From Diorhabda sublineata (taxonomy: Eukaryota > Arthropoda > Insecta > Coleoptera > Chrysomelidae): a stretch of 64,000 nucleotides of DNA. Location of the stretch: the NCBI RefSeq assembly GCF_026230105.1, contig NC_079477.1:12033001-12097000 (forward strand), read 5' to 3'. The notes below the pieces were generated by a model. That model had not been told where the DNA came from, did no database searches, and saw only the letters and a program-made list of their open reading frames with translations. A program made the position numbers and the translations under genes. Positions 50,873-60,779 of the stretch are shown here, one piece after another; position 1 is the first letter of the stretch, and the number at the start of each line of letters is the position of its first letter.

Positions 50873-51175
50873 TTAGTTAGGTAAGTTGGAAAAGTTTAAA
50901 AAGATTTTTTTATTTTTCTGAAGGATGTAAACATTAATAGAAATGTTGTTTTGTTTTTCGAAATTATATATTTGCTTAGGGAGCATAGGGAATTGAATTC
51001 CCTTCAGTTTCAAAACTTTCAAGTAATGCGGATATGATGATATTCTATCTCTGTGATGCATATTAGGATACAACGCTGAAGTCACTGCCCAGGCGAAGCA
51101 TGCATTATCATGGTTCTTAACGTTGACACATGCCTCCTTCTTTTTATGATGGTAACTCAATATATGATGAGCCAC
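50873..51175 (-). pseudogene. Polymerase N-terminal domain fragment (100 aa)
   Basis: Frame from an ATG at 51175: KKEACVNVKNHDNACFAWAV, RISSYPHYLKVLKLKGIQFP, YNFEKQNNISINVYIL. In insect Polinton-like polymerases, a domain of this form (INVKN.D..CF.WAV.SAL...R.S.Y, then I..FEKQN..SINV) precedes the zinc cluster and exonuclease. It is related to, but clearly different from, the KNKDNMCSPRALVV segment of the main copy, so it stems from a second polymerase gene. It is cut off before the zinc cluster. Confidence 0.6.
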
Positions 51176-51289
51176 TCCCGATTTCTAATTTATTTATAGC
51201 AATTTCCAGAGATATTATCTCCCTCAAAGCCCAACCACTATCACGTTCTTGGAATTCTTCAAGATCTTTCAACATGGGTCATTGATTTC

Positions 51290-51640
51290 TTTATTAACGG
51301 TTTAAACGGAGAATTTTAAAACAATCTTCACAGCGTCTTATTTGTTCGCAAATACCAAATTTTAAATGATTTTCGAAGTATTTTTACCGACATATTTCAT
51401 CTGAAAAAGTATATTCATGTCATTGAGGAACGTAATAGTTTAAATATATATTCGCTTGACCAATGAAATGAATATGAAAACAGACATACTCCTCTTGTGT
51501 CTTTTGAATATAGAAATAGATTTAGTTTATGATCAAGTTCTTTCACATCAATGTTTCTTTTTTTCGTTGTAAGGAACATGGCATTCCTCACAATAATAAC
51601 CGCATGAAAACGCTGCGGTTAACGAGATAATTACATTATG
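51290..51640 (-). pseudogene. Polymerase zinc-cluster fragment, shared with terminal repeat
   Basis: 51290-51420 resembles 45290-45375, and 51500-51640 resembles 45440-45556 (for example GGCATTCCTCACAATAATAA against GGCATTCCTTACAATAATAA). The right terminal repeat begins inside this fragment at 51571, so the left repeat also ends in the same coding piece. Confidence 0.65.
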
Positions 51641-52833
51641 AATTTAGAAATAGATTTAGATTATTATTAAAAACTACATAATAATTATCATAGTGATTTT
51701 TTTCAGAGAATTGTGTTCCACTTGCTTATATTTGATAATAAATATTCAATAACAAATAAATTTATTATTTTACGTTATTATGCGTAGAAAACCTTCGTAC
51801 CTCTCTTAAGTTCGCGGTAACCAACCCCTTTGGCAAGGGTGGTAATAGCAAAAGCACTAGACAGGGTTTTTTATGTGTAGTAACGTAACTGAAATGAAGA
51901 CCAATACTGAGATTTATTCTCATATATACCATTTCATTTTTAGGTAAAGAATGTTTTGAAGGACTGGAATGTTTATTTTTTTATTCACACCCTATGCCAT
52001 AAAAAGAAGACGCAATTCCATAGTTCACCTACCACGAAACCAATTTGACACCCCAATCGTAAAGCTGCTGCTGCTACTGGAACTTTTTGGTTAGTATGTT
52101 ATGAATTAATAAAAAAATGACTTATCACGTGACTCCCACATCTCCAATTATACTATTAACTGAAAGTCATTATGATTATGCTATAAGAAAATATTTCAAT
52201 AATAATTATTTGTATGACGCTTTGATGTTTTTGCACTATATTTGACATTTTATCGTTGTTGTTGGTTCAATAACAAAATTCAATTTTGATATTCATGATA
52301 CAACATCAACAATGGATATACGTAATCATTGAAGAAGAAGGTATTTTTATATAATAATAGTTTCTTTGAACCAATAGTCTTTTTTACACTTTATGTATAT
52401 TTTTTTGTAGAAATACCTTTAATAGAAACGTTTTTGGCTATTCATATGATACTAAAGTTTCAAGTGAATATTTTAAGATATATATTTTTTAGGATTCATA
52501 GATATAAGCAAACAACAACAAGTACCGAATATAATTCAAACCAGATACATATTTAATGTAATTGGATGTAAATAGCTTATAGGGTTGGGCAATGTGTGAA
52601 TTTCTACCTTACGGAGGATTTGAGTGGATCTCAGTATCGGATGATTAACAGGGGATATATGTAAAAAGTGAATTTAGAATATTCTTCATATACAGGATTT
52701 CAATTTGAAACTTCTTTCTACCTTAGCCTTGAGCCCCTGTCTTTTCGATTGTATTTACTAGATTATACCTGATACAATTTTATTAATTCAAAATTACTGA
52801 TTACACACACAATGAATTTAGAATATTCCACGC

Positions 52834-52958
52834 TAAAAGGTCCAGAGTGCAGGGGGGTAGACGATAGGGGGTTAAAATTGATGGTTTCGTTGGAATCTAG
52901 TCTTTGAATTTCAAGGGTGTTATTTTCATGGTTGCCCATCTACACTCTGGACCTTTTA
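52834..52958 (+). repeat. DNA polymerase fragment between 19-bp inverted repeats (right)
   Basis: Mirror copy of 39846-39971 in the right terminal repeat. It encodes the same FEFQGCYFHGC motif on the plus strand. Confidence 0.7.
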
Positions 52959-53529
52959 AGAGCTATTATATATAAATAAAATATTTAAATTTAAAAAGGT
53001 GTATTATTTTAATATTACTTTAGATTATAACAAAGGAATATATTATTTTTTTTTCCATTACAATTCGTCCTTAATGTTCCTTTACGTTAAACTTCGTTCG
53101 ATTTTACACCTCATATATAATAATTTACCACTACAATATTTCGTTCTGATTTTTACAAACACACTCTATATAATGCCATTACGTCCTAACGTTTCTTCTG
53201 TAAATTAAGACATCCCTACAGAAAAACCATTTTTCTAACTAAAATTTATATCTATTCGATTTGTACCTGTTATTATTATTATATGGATGAACAATGCATA
53301 AACGCTAATGAATCCACGAGGGGTGAAGGCTTTTTGGTTGCGTAGAATGGGGTGAGCCTATAAGAAAAACATGCAGCTTTGCTACCTCTGCGCTCGAAAA
53401 ATTATAAGGCCGTGATTCATTTTTATATTTGGTGTTGTAAGGTTAATATTAACTAACGTTAAAAGCGAAATATATTTGATCATGCCCTCGAAATTACAAG
53501 AGCCCCGCCATCTAACTATTACGTTACGC

Positions 53530-53620
53530 TGCGGGGTGACGCGGGGATGATGCGCCGCGGAGATGACGCGGGGTGACGCGGGGGTGACGGGCGCGGGTTG
53601 ACGCACCGCGGGGATGACGC
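53530..53620. repeat. GC-rich tandem array in right terminal repeat
   Basis: About 90 bp of degenerate GATGACGCGGGG / TGACGCGGGGG units, far richer in G+C than the rest of the window. The left terminal repeat has only about half as much (39233-39285). Open frames over it (53382-53715 minus, rich in His-Pro-Arg) are composition artefacts. Confidence 0.85.
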
Positions 53621-53709
53621 GAAAATATTCCGTGTGCACATAACCTTACGATACCGCCATCTTTCCCAGATATCCTACCATTATTAACGCTGCAATTCGC
53701 GCTCCATCT

Positions 53710-53820
53710 TTTCATATCTCTACTTACTTCACCAGTAGCTCCATCTTTCCATATCTCTACTTACTTCACCGGTAGCGCCATCTCACCATATCTCTACTTA
53801 CTCCACCGGTAGCGCCATCT
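53710..53820. repeat. Subterminal minisatellite, right copy (3 units)
   Basis: Three units of about 37 bp (CATATCTCTACTTACTTCAC then CGGTAGCGCCATCT), the reverse complement of those at 39071-39150. Confidence 0.8.
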
Positions 53821-53944
53821 TACGATATCTTACCAAAACCTTCATTTTATAGATATCATATAAGGAGCCAAACGAGAAGGCGTGGTCACGTGACTGATGA
53901 AAAGTGGAGTGGAGGGGCTGGTCTCAAGTGCCCCATTAACATCT

Positions 53945-53950
53945 ATTACT
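53945..53950. repeat. Target site duplication, right (ATTACT)
   Basis: Matches 38941-38946 exactly and abuts the terminal CT of the element. Confidence 0.85.
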
Positions 53951-55479
53951 AAATTTTCCTTTTCATTTCTGTCTAATGTCCTCGTTTCTTTTTCTCAGTT
54001 GATATTACAGGATAACAAAATTTGATCGGATAACGTAATTTTATTCCTGAATTCAGTTTTTCTTTTCATGAATATTATAAGTAGTACAATTGTCAGTGAT
54101 GGTTCTTATCAATATGAGATATTCCCCATAATTAGAAAATTCCTTTGATATTACTTCAGGAAGAAAATCTTTCTCAAAAGCAGATCACATACGAGATATT
54201 TATATTTTCTTGAAAGAAATATTAGATTTCCTTTGATATGTTTACTCGTATCAATCTAGTGTATTTATCATTTGATCTTCCAAAGATTTACTATATAACT
54301 TGTTGTGGAAATGCAAGTATGAGATATTTATATACGGAGTGTGAGTAAGAAGTAAATTTCTTATGTTTTGAATAATAGGCCGTTAATATGATGAGAAAAA
54401 AAAGTGAGAGTTGTAAACTATTAAGTCTCTTTTGATTGATAATAAGGTGAAAAATTGAAGTTTCGACTTATTTCGGTCTTTATTAAAATTTGAATTGACA
54501 TTGAAAACTTGCACAATTAAATTAATCAATAGAATATTATCATTATATATTGTCCAATTATTTAATCGAATAAATGAGATGAAATTACTGCCTACTCCAG
54601 GCTAAATCTATAACTTCTTTTTTTTCTTATTTATACATTATACCTTGGGTCCGTTGGAATATCTCGATCATATTTTTATGTTACAGATGAAATAATTTAG
54701 TATCAGTTCCGATTTAAAAAGCATTTTCCATAATTCGTACAATTTTATAACCCAATGGAACTTTATCGAATCCATTTTTTTATAATATATATAAGCCACC
54801 CTATTTCCGTTCAGGATGAACGATGAAACCGATCAACATGCCACCTCAGATCACCGCACCAAAACCGAGAATATTTTAAAAGTTAGAGATGGATGTTCTC
54901 TAATTATACTGAAGATCTTAACATGCTGAATCTAGATCTGCTTTGCTATCTTGAAACTATTTGAGTAAATACATCAAAATTATGTATTTTTTGTTAGTCA
55001 ATCTGGCACTTACGCTAGTTTATTCAGTCTGTATTGTAATTTTCCGCACAAAAGCGACTTGGGTTGATAGAACGATTTCGCAATTACCGTTGAACAAAAA
55101 TTGAAATGCGATTTCAACTATAGAGCAAAAAAATCACGTTAATAGAATATTATTTCAATTTTATAGCAAATTTCCTTTTGTTGTAAGTACAAAATCCGAG
55201 GGATTCGCAAACATTCTCCTGTTCTATTCTACTACGTCTATAGTGGAATTAACAGAAAATCTGAACGGAACACTTCAACTGTTCCAAATAATATCACTTG
55301 AGAGCATTATTTTGGGTTTTTTCGTCGATGACAAAGACAAAAAATAAAATAGCTCACGAAAATATGCTGCAACATTAAATCATCGACTTTCAGAGGTTGT
55401 CTCAAAGGATTATAGCTTCCATTCTCAACGCCAAATATTTGGATAGAACCCAAAACCATTAATAAGTTTCGGCGTTTCC
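53951..55479. other. No gene recognised
   Basis: Right flank of the Polinton. AT-rich, stop-filled, no repeat noticed. Confidence 0.35.
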
Positions 55480-55700
55480 AACATCTTTGGATTTCTGATC
55501 TCTATCTATGTCTATCCTGCAATTGTTCTTTCTTCTGCATTTCATTATCTATGTCCTTTGTCCAACTTCTTCGTGGTCTTTATCTTTCCTTGTGGTGTCC
55601 AATTTAGGACATATTTCGGTAGTCTGATATCCGTAACCATACCAGAGTAGTATATTGGATTGATATCATCGACTATTGTGTCTGACTTACGTTATCTACT
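55480..55700 (-). pseudogene. RTE-like LINE C-terminal fragment
   Basis: The minus strand reads IRLPKYVLNWTPQGK with degraded continuation, matching the RLPK..LNW.P.GKRKRGRP segment near the C-terminus of RTE-type LINEs. Only about 70 codons are recognisable. Confidence 0.5.
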
Positions 55701-56429
55701 TTATTCTGTGAATTATTATCATGTCCCTCCTATATTTACCCGCTAGTTTTTCTCCAAAAGTCCATATTACAAATTGCTGTTCATAATTATATATACCTCG
55801 AAAATTTATTAAAGAAATTGTTAAATAACCGTTTTCAACTTGGTTTATCCATCTCTAACCTCGAAATAACGGCGAATCTAATGTGATCTCATCGTCGGTG
55901 TCATATACGAACAAATATTTCCCGATGAAATTTCGTGAGAAATTCAATTTGTTAATATTCGTTCCCGGTTCTAGGTTCCGCAGGGATTATGAACCACAAA
56001 GAATATAAGCTTGAAATTAATTGGAAGAGACTTGGAAAACTGGGGACAAATAAACCAAACTACATATAAATATTGTGAAAATATCGTTGTTTCTTCCGAA
56101 ATTCGGTGTCGATTAGACGAGAACTATAGTAATTTAATGGACAATTTTTTCTGGAAACATAATTAATATTTCCAGTGTGTGTGCAACTGATTAAATAAAC
56201 GTTAAGATTTATTGATATGTGATATTTCGACAGACTGATAGTAATGAAATTTTCGATCGAATAGATTTCTATATCAAATTATTTTTCTTGAACAGTATAA
56301 GACAATATAATTGAGATGAAGAAAAATATTTGAGATTATTATCTTAATTTATTGTTGATTTCTAATCCCATTTATCCAATGCTTTAATTAGTTGATACAA
56401 CAAAACACAGAAGTCAGCTTGTAAGGGTT
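55701..56429. other. No gene recognised
   Basis: AT-rich spacer between two LINE fragments in opposite orientations. Confidence 0.35.
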
Positions 56430-57540
56430 GATACAACGATGTCATCTTGCAAGCTAATAGAATGTTGAGTGCCCCAAGGTTCAATACTAGACTCTATTTT
56501 CTTTCTTCTGTTCATAAACGACATCGCAGACGATACTAGTTTCTCTTGGAACAACCCTGATCTCACGACACTTTATACGACCATATGTAGTGACCTAATC
56601 ACCTTTAAATCATGGTAGGACTCTAGTCTTCTCTATCGCAAGATTTCAAAAACCAAAGTTTTATCATACAAAAATGTATTGCAGCCTTTTTTATTAAATA
56701 ACATCACCATTGACGTCGTTGAATCTGTAAAATTCTCAGGGCTTGTTGTGGACAATTCCTTGAAATGGGAGTTACATATTACCTTATCTGCCTTATCTAA
56801 ATTAAGTTCTTCCTGCTTGTCGTTGGAATCAGTTTCCAAGGAACTCTCCTTATCAGTCTATTGTGCCCTTATTGAGTCGCATCTCCGATACGCTTCTTCC
56901 TTCTGGGGTACGTATGGTGGGACGAATCCTCAAAATACAGAAGAGAGCTGTTAGATATTTACTCAGACTAAACGGCAGGGTCACTGCGGGGCCTTCTTTA
57001 AAAGATTAAAAATTCTGAGTCTTCTCTCCTTATTCATCTTTGAATCCATTTGCCTAATTCGTAAGCACGCTTCTCCAATTTCAAAAAGATCGTTGCACGG
57101 CTATCCACTTAAGAACGCGGAGCACGAACTTCACATAGCTGCTCCACGTTGAGAATTAGTCAAAGGCTTAATATTTTACAATGCAAAAAAAATGCACAAT
57201 CACTTGTCAATTAAAATCAAATCGATATCATCTTTTCCCGCATTCCGTAATAATTTTAGGGTATATTTATTAGAAAGTACTTTCTACTCTGTAAACGACT
57301 TCTATCCTAGTAATAATATTTAAGTTCAGGCATGCTGCATACTGCATTTTTGGTATACGACTTATATACTAATTATTACCTATTACTAGTTTGTTATTTA
57401 TTGTGATTTTCCACTGTATATTGAAATTTTATTTTATTTGTGTCTTTATTTAGTTATTTTTATGTTTGATTTTCAGTTTTTACAAGCTTTTGTCTACAAA
57501 TTGTAACAATTTTTTGACAATAAAGCATTTCCCTCTCTCA
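56430..57540 (+). pseudogene. Jockey/CR1-like LINE, RT to 3' end
   Basis: The plus strand starts with the RT box VPQGSIL (about 56470), FFLLFINDI, then DDTSFSWNNPDLTTLY; the stretch between INDI and DDTSF is shortened by a deletion. KTKVLSYKNVLQPFLLNN, VVDNSLKWELHIT and VYCALIESHLRYASSFWG (56650-56910) follow in one open frame of 91 codons, then more C-terminal sequence in other frames (FKRLKILSLLSLFIFESICL). An AATAAAG polyadenylation signal at 57519-57525 ends it. 5'-truncated and inactive. A sister fragment lies at 60361-60660. Confidence 0.75.
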
Positions 57541-57623
57541 CACTGAGAAATGTTTTATACTAAAATAAGTGAGGAAGGCTATGAAATATTTATTTTCATT
57601 TTGCAAATCGAATCAAAGCAAAA

Positions 57624-57730
57624 AATAATGAATGAAAAATGCTAGTATTATTGTGAAAAAATAATATTTATTGTACATCGAGCGCCCGACGCTTTTTTCA
57701 CAACAATACTAGTATTTTTCATTCATTATT
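57624..57730. repeat. Near-perfect palindrome, 37-bp arms
   Basis: AATAATGAATGAAAAAT then GCTAGTATTATTGTGAAAAA (57624-57660) pairs with 57695-57730 across a 34-base loop containing CGAGCGCCCGACGCT. It resembles a short MITE or a cruciform-forming element. No coding. Confidence 0.8.
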
Positions 57731-58103
57731 GTTTCAAGCTTATTTGAAAAAAATTATCTCCACCTTTATGGTTTAATGTGCTTTAAAAGCGTGTTTTTCA
57801 ATTTTTTTGAATTATATTTTCATTTTTAAGTTCAGCTGTAAATCATTTCATTACAACTGGGTTTCTGCAGCACCCAGATTAATCTTAACATATTTTTCTT
57901 GGTCGTTTCAGTTAACAAAAATTGTGTATAAATCACTAACCCACTAAATTTAAAATCTCCTGTTATACGCATTATATATGGATAAAATACGGATTAGTAC
58001 TTGCAAATAAATATCATTATTGTGATAATTGCTTAACAGTGTATTCATTTATAAATTCCAAGAATATGTCGTTCATATCAATGGATAATAATTAAATAAC
58101 AAA

Positions 58104-58500
58104 GGTGGGTTGAGAAGTTCGTGGGATAGCATAGAAAAAATTTTGATAGAATTTGATTTTATTTTCGAAAAAGTTACCTTTAAGAGATTATAGCCGCGAT
58201 ACAATTTTACAAATACAATACATTTTCATAGTATTCTTCATCGGCGCAAAATTTATGTCCAGGGAGGATCCCCTCCTTCAAATTTTCACGTTTATATAAA
58301 AAAATCTAGTTTCCTACGGCAGGATTATTTTCACACACAATTCGTGAGTTTACACTGTTTCTCCTCTTATATATGATAAAATGCTCTGGCAAATCCATGA
58401 TTAATGCAATAAACTGCCCAAAAAACCGCTCGTAACACTCCATCAAGTACGTACCAAATAAAACTCACTTCTCCCCTTCGTAAAATGGACGTATCTGGAA
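58104..58500 (-). pseudogene. Mariner 3' end remnant
   Basis: The sequence starts GGTGGGTTGAGAAGTTCGTG, like a mariner inverted terminus. Reading the minus strand, a degraded tail SLKGNFFENKIKFYQNFF corresponds to the usual LKGDYVEK C-terminus. No catalytic box is seen, and the 5' half is absent. Confidence 0.45.
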
Positions 58501-59389
58501 ACCAAGATAAAATTTTATCACTACAAATTCGTTTGCGAAAGAAAGATTTTATATCGTAGGCTAGAAAGTGGGAAAATGTGTGATTTTTACCGCATTTCGC
58601 TGAAAACTTGTTACTGCATATTATAAAATACTAAAATGATGAAGTGAATATATTGAAACGAAAATCAAAAATATAAATTGGAAAACTTGAGTTGTAGGAA
58701 ACTGAAGAATAATTGGGGCTTGAATAAAAAACAGGTGTTTGTGATTATTTCCATATTCTTTACGTTAACTGTTGGATCTTGAGCAATTAAATATTGAATA
58801 TTATTTGTTATATCAATAGTTCTTGGTGTCCTTCGACAACAAAAATTAATTTTTTTCATCTCATATTCCCAGTTTGTCGATAACCTTACATAGTTCTAGA
58901 TATATTTTATTCTAGGAAACTTTTCTGCATAGGGCAAAACATCTTCACTAGAGTTTCCTAAACACTCGCCTAAGGTTAATAACATGACGGTGCATTTAAA
59001 AGTTGGGTACATTTTAATGAAATATATCAAATTCAATTAATAACAAGGTCTCAAAAATCTAATCATCGTTAACTTATCGTCATAACTATCAATAAATAGC
59101 CAAGAGAAAATAAGATATAACGATTAATAAATTTTTGTGAAAAGTTACAAGGAAGGAAATTCCTAAATTCCTATTTTTTAACACATATCCGTTTTATTAA
59201 TGAGGTCTCATTAATGCAACAAAAAACTTTTATCCATGGAATGCATATTAATTAATCATTAATAATCTTGTTCATTACTTCATACTAGCATATTTCAATA
59301 CCTCAAAATTTTTAAATACAAATTTTTCGAAACGGTATATTATATATTCCAGTAAAAAAAATAACTTTTGATTGCAGTTAAAATATTAA
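58501..59389. other. No gene recognised
   Basis: AT-rich. The minus frame 58665-58859 (64 codons) has no motif. Confidence 0.35.
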
Positions 59390-59850
59390 TACGCCGATGA
59401 TATGGTCCTATTTGGAGAGTCTGAAATAGAGGTGCAAAGAAACCTTAAGATTTTAGAATCCTATTGTAAAAATATAAGCTGAAAGTAAATCCCAGTGAAA
59501 CTAGAATAGAAATGTCAGACAGACTCAATTTTGTTATGAAGAAGCTATTGAGATCTCGTATACCTAAAAAAAAACTCTCTTCACATTCAATGAAATAAAT
59601 TTGAACAATCTAAAACAGTGAAAACAATAAACAAGTCTTAGAAATGTAAACTTAGCTAGTACATCACGTCTCAACTCGTATATTATTGTTGTTAACGGTA
59701 TTTGTGCGCTAAGATACTTGGAACAAACAGAATAAACTAATTTTCAGAAGGACCTATTTTTTTAAAAGCGAATATCAGCTTATATTATCAGAAGTGAAGA
59801 TTTTATACACACTGTATGGAACTGAAACTGACTATTCAATCCCCCAATAG
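59390..59850 (+). pseudogene. LINE reverse transcriptase fragment
   Basis: YADDMVLFGESEIEVQRNLK then ILESYCKN starts at 59390: the catalytic YADD box with its usual downstream helix. A stop follows after 30 codons. A faint LYGTETDYS near 59815 matches the later LYG.E.W segment. The clade is uncertain. Confidence 0.6.
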
Positions 59851-60360
59851 TGCTAATAAAATAGTTAGTAGTGTGGTTACACTAATGACCACATAAAGCA
59901 AAGGACAAAGTCCATTTGCAAGAGCTCGTCACCAAAATTAGGAGAATATGAATAGTTAAGTGAAGCTAGAACGGCCGTCAGGAATGAACATTCACCATTT
60001 ATCCGTTATCCACCAAACGATCTAATTGTATCAAGGCGCATCGTATGGAATAATTATTCCTAGTGGGATCCTTCTATAACCTCTGTGTTGCCCTACGGGA
60101 CAGAATGTGTGATCAGTGGTGTAGTGAACATTGAATCAACGTTTAATGATATCGATTCAAAGAGCTACTTAAGGGGTCATCACCTACATGAAATACGCTC
60201 AACGTAAATGTTAATTGTTATTATCAATTCAAGATATCCGAATACGTAACAGTCTATATAATATGAAGAGATTTATATATGACTGTATGATTTCAAAGAC
60301 GTCACTTTTTTATTCCTAACAAATTCGCTTCAAAAATATATTTTATGTTAACTTATAATG

Positions 60361-60660
60361 TCCAAGCGACGTCTTCTCAATCTGTAAAATTCCTTTAGGT
60401 GTGTTGTGGATAATTCCTCGATATGGAAGTTACATATTACCGCTTTATCTAAAAAATTAAGTTCCTCCTGTTTTGCCCTCAGAACAATTTCCAAAGAACT
60501 GAACTTATTCATCTCCTCAACAGCAGTGCTCAGTGCAAGGATTTATTTAAGAGATTGAAAATTGTAACTCTTCCTTCCTTTCTCATCTTTGAATCCGTTT
60601 GCCTAATTCGTAAGAACGCTTTTCCAATTTCCAATCGAATCCAATAGTCTTGACAGACCA
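60361..60660 (+). pseudogene. Second fragment of the 56.4-kb LINE family
   Basis: VVDNSSIWKLHIT, LSKKLSSSCFALRTISKELN and a CTCATCTTTGAATCCGTTTG nucleotide block all recur from 56750-57080. A deletion of about 120 bp (relative to that copy) joins the two halves near 60520. It shows the family is multicopy. Confidence 0.65.
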
Positions 60661-60779
60661 TTGCTATGTCAATATACACCTGATGACGCTAGGTTCAGGA
60701 TCAGTTATAAATACTGAGTATCTCATATACTACAACAAGAAAAAGGAACATGATAGATCCTTTGGGTCGGTGAATACAA

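Larger units (their letters stand above)
38947..53944. mobile_element. Polinton/Maverick, 14,998 bp, complete ends, defective genes
   Basis: Both ends start 5'-AG (AGTAGGTAATGGGG on the left, AGATGTTAATGGGG on the right reverse complement), flanked by the 6-bp repeat ATTACT. Long inverted repeats (38947-41543 and 51571-53944) frame a 10-kb core. The core holds a family B DNA polymerase gene on the minus strand, fragments of a second polymerase copy, a GNAT-like fragment and a small spliced gene. Polintons normally also carry a retroviral-type integrase, a packaging ATPase, a cysteine protease and capsid genes. None was recognised, so this copy is probably non-autonomous. Size fits the known 15-20 kb range. 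Confidence 0.9.
51571..53944 (-). repeat. Polinton right terminal inverted repeat, about 2.4 kb
   Basis: Partner of 38947-41543. It differs by an expanded GC-rich array, an extra minisatellite unit and the two missing segments named under the left repeat. The plus frame 52329-52556 crosses one deletion point and is probably chance. Confidence 0.9.

Noticed and set aside
53382..53715. His/Pro/Arg-rich frames in the right terminal repeat
   Set aside because: Produced by the GC-rich tandem array; they overlap in two frames and the left repeat does not preserve them.
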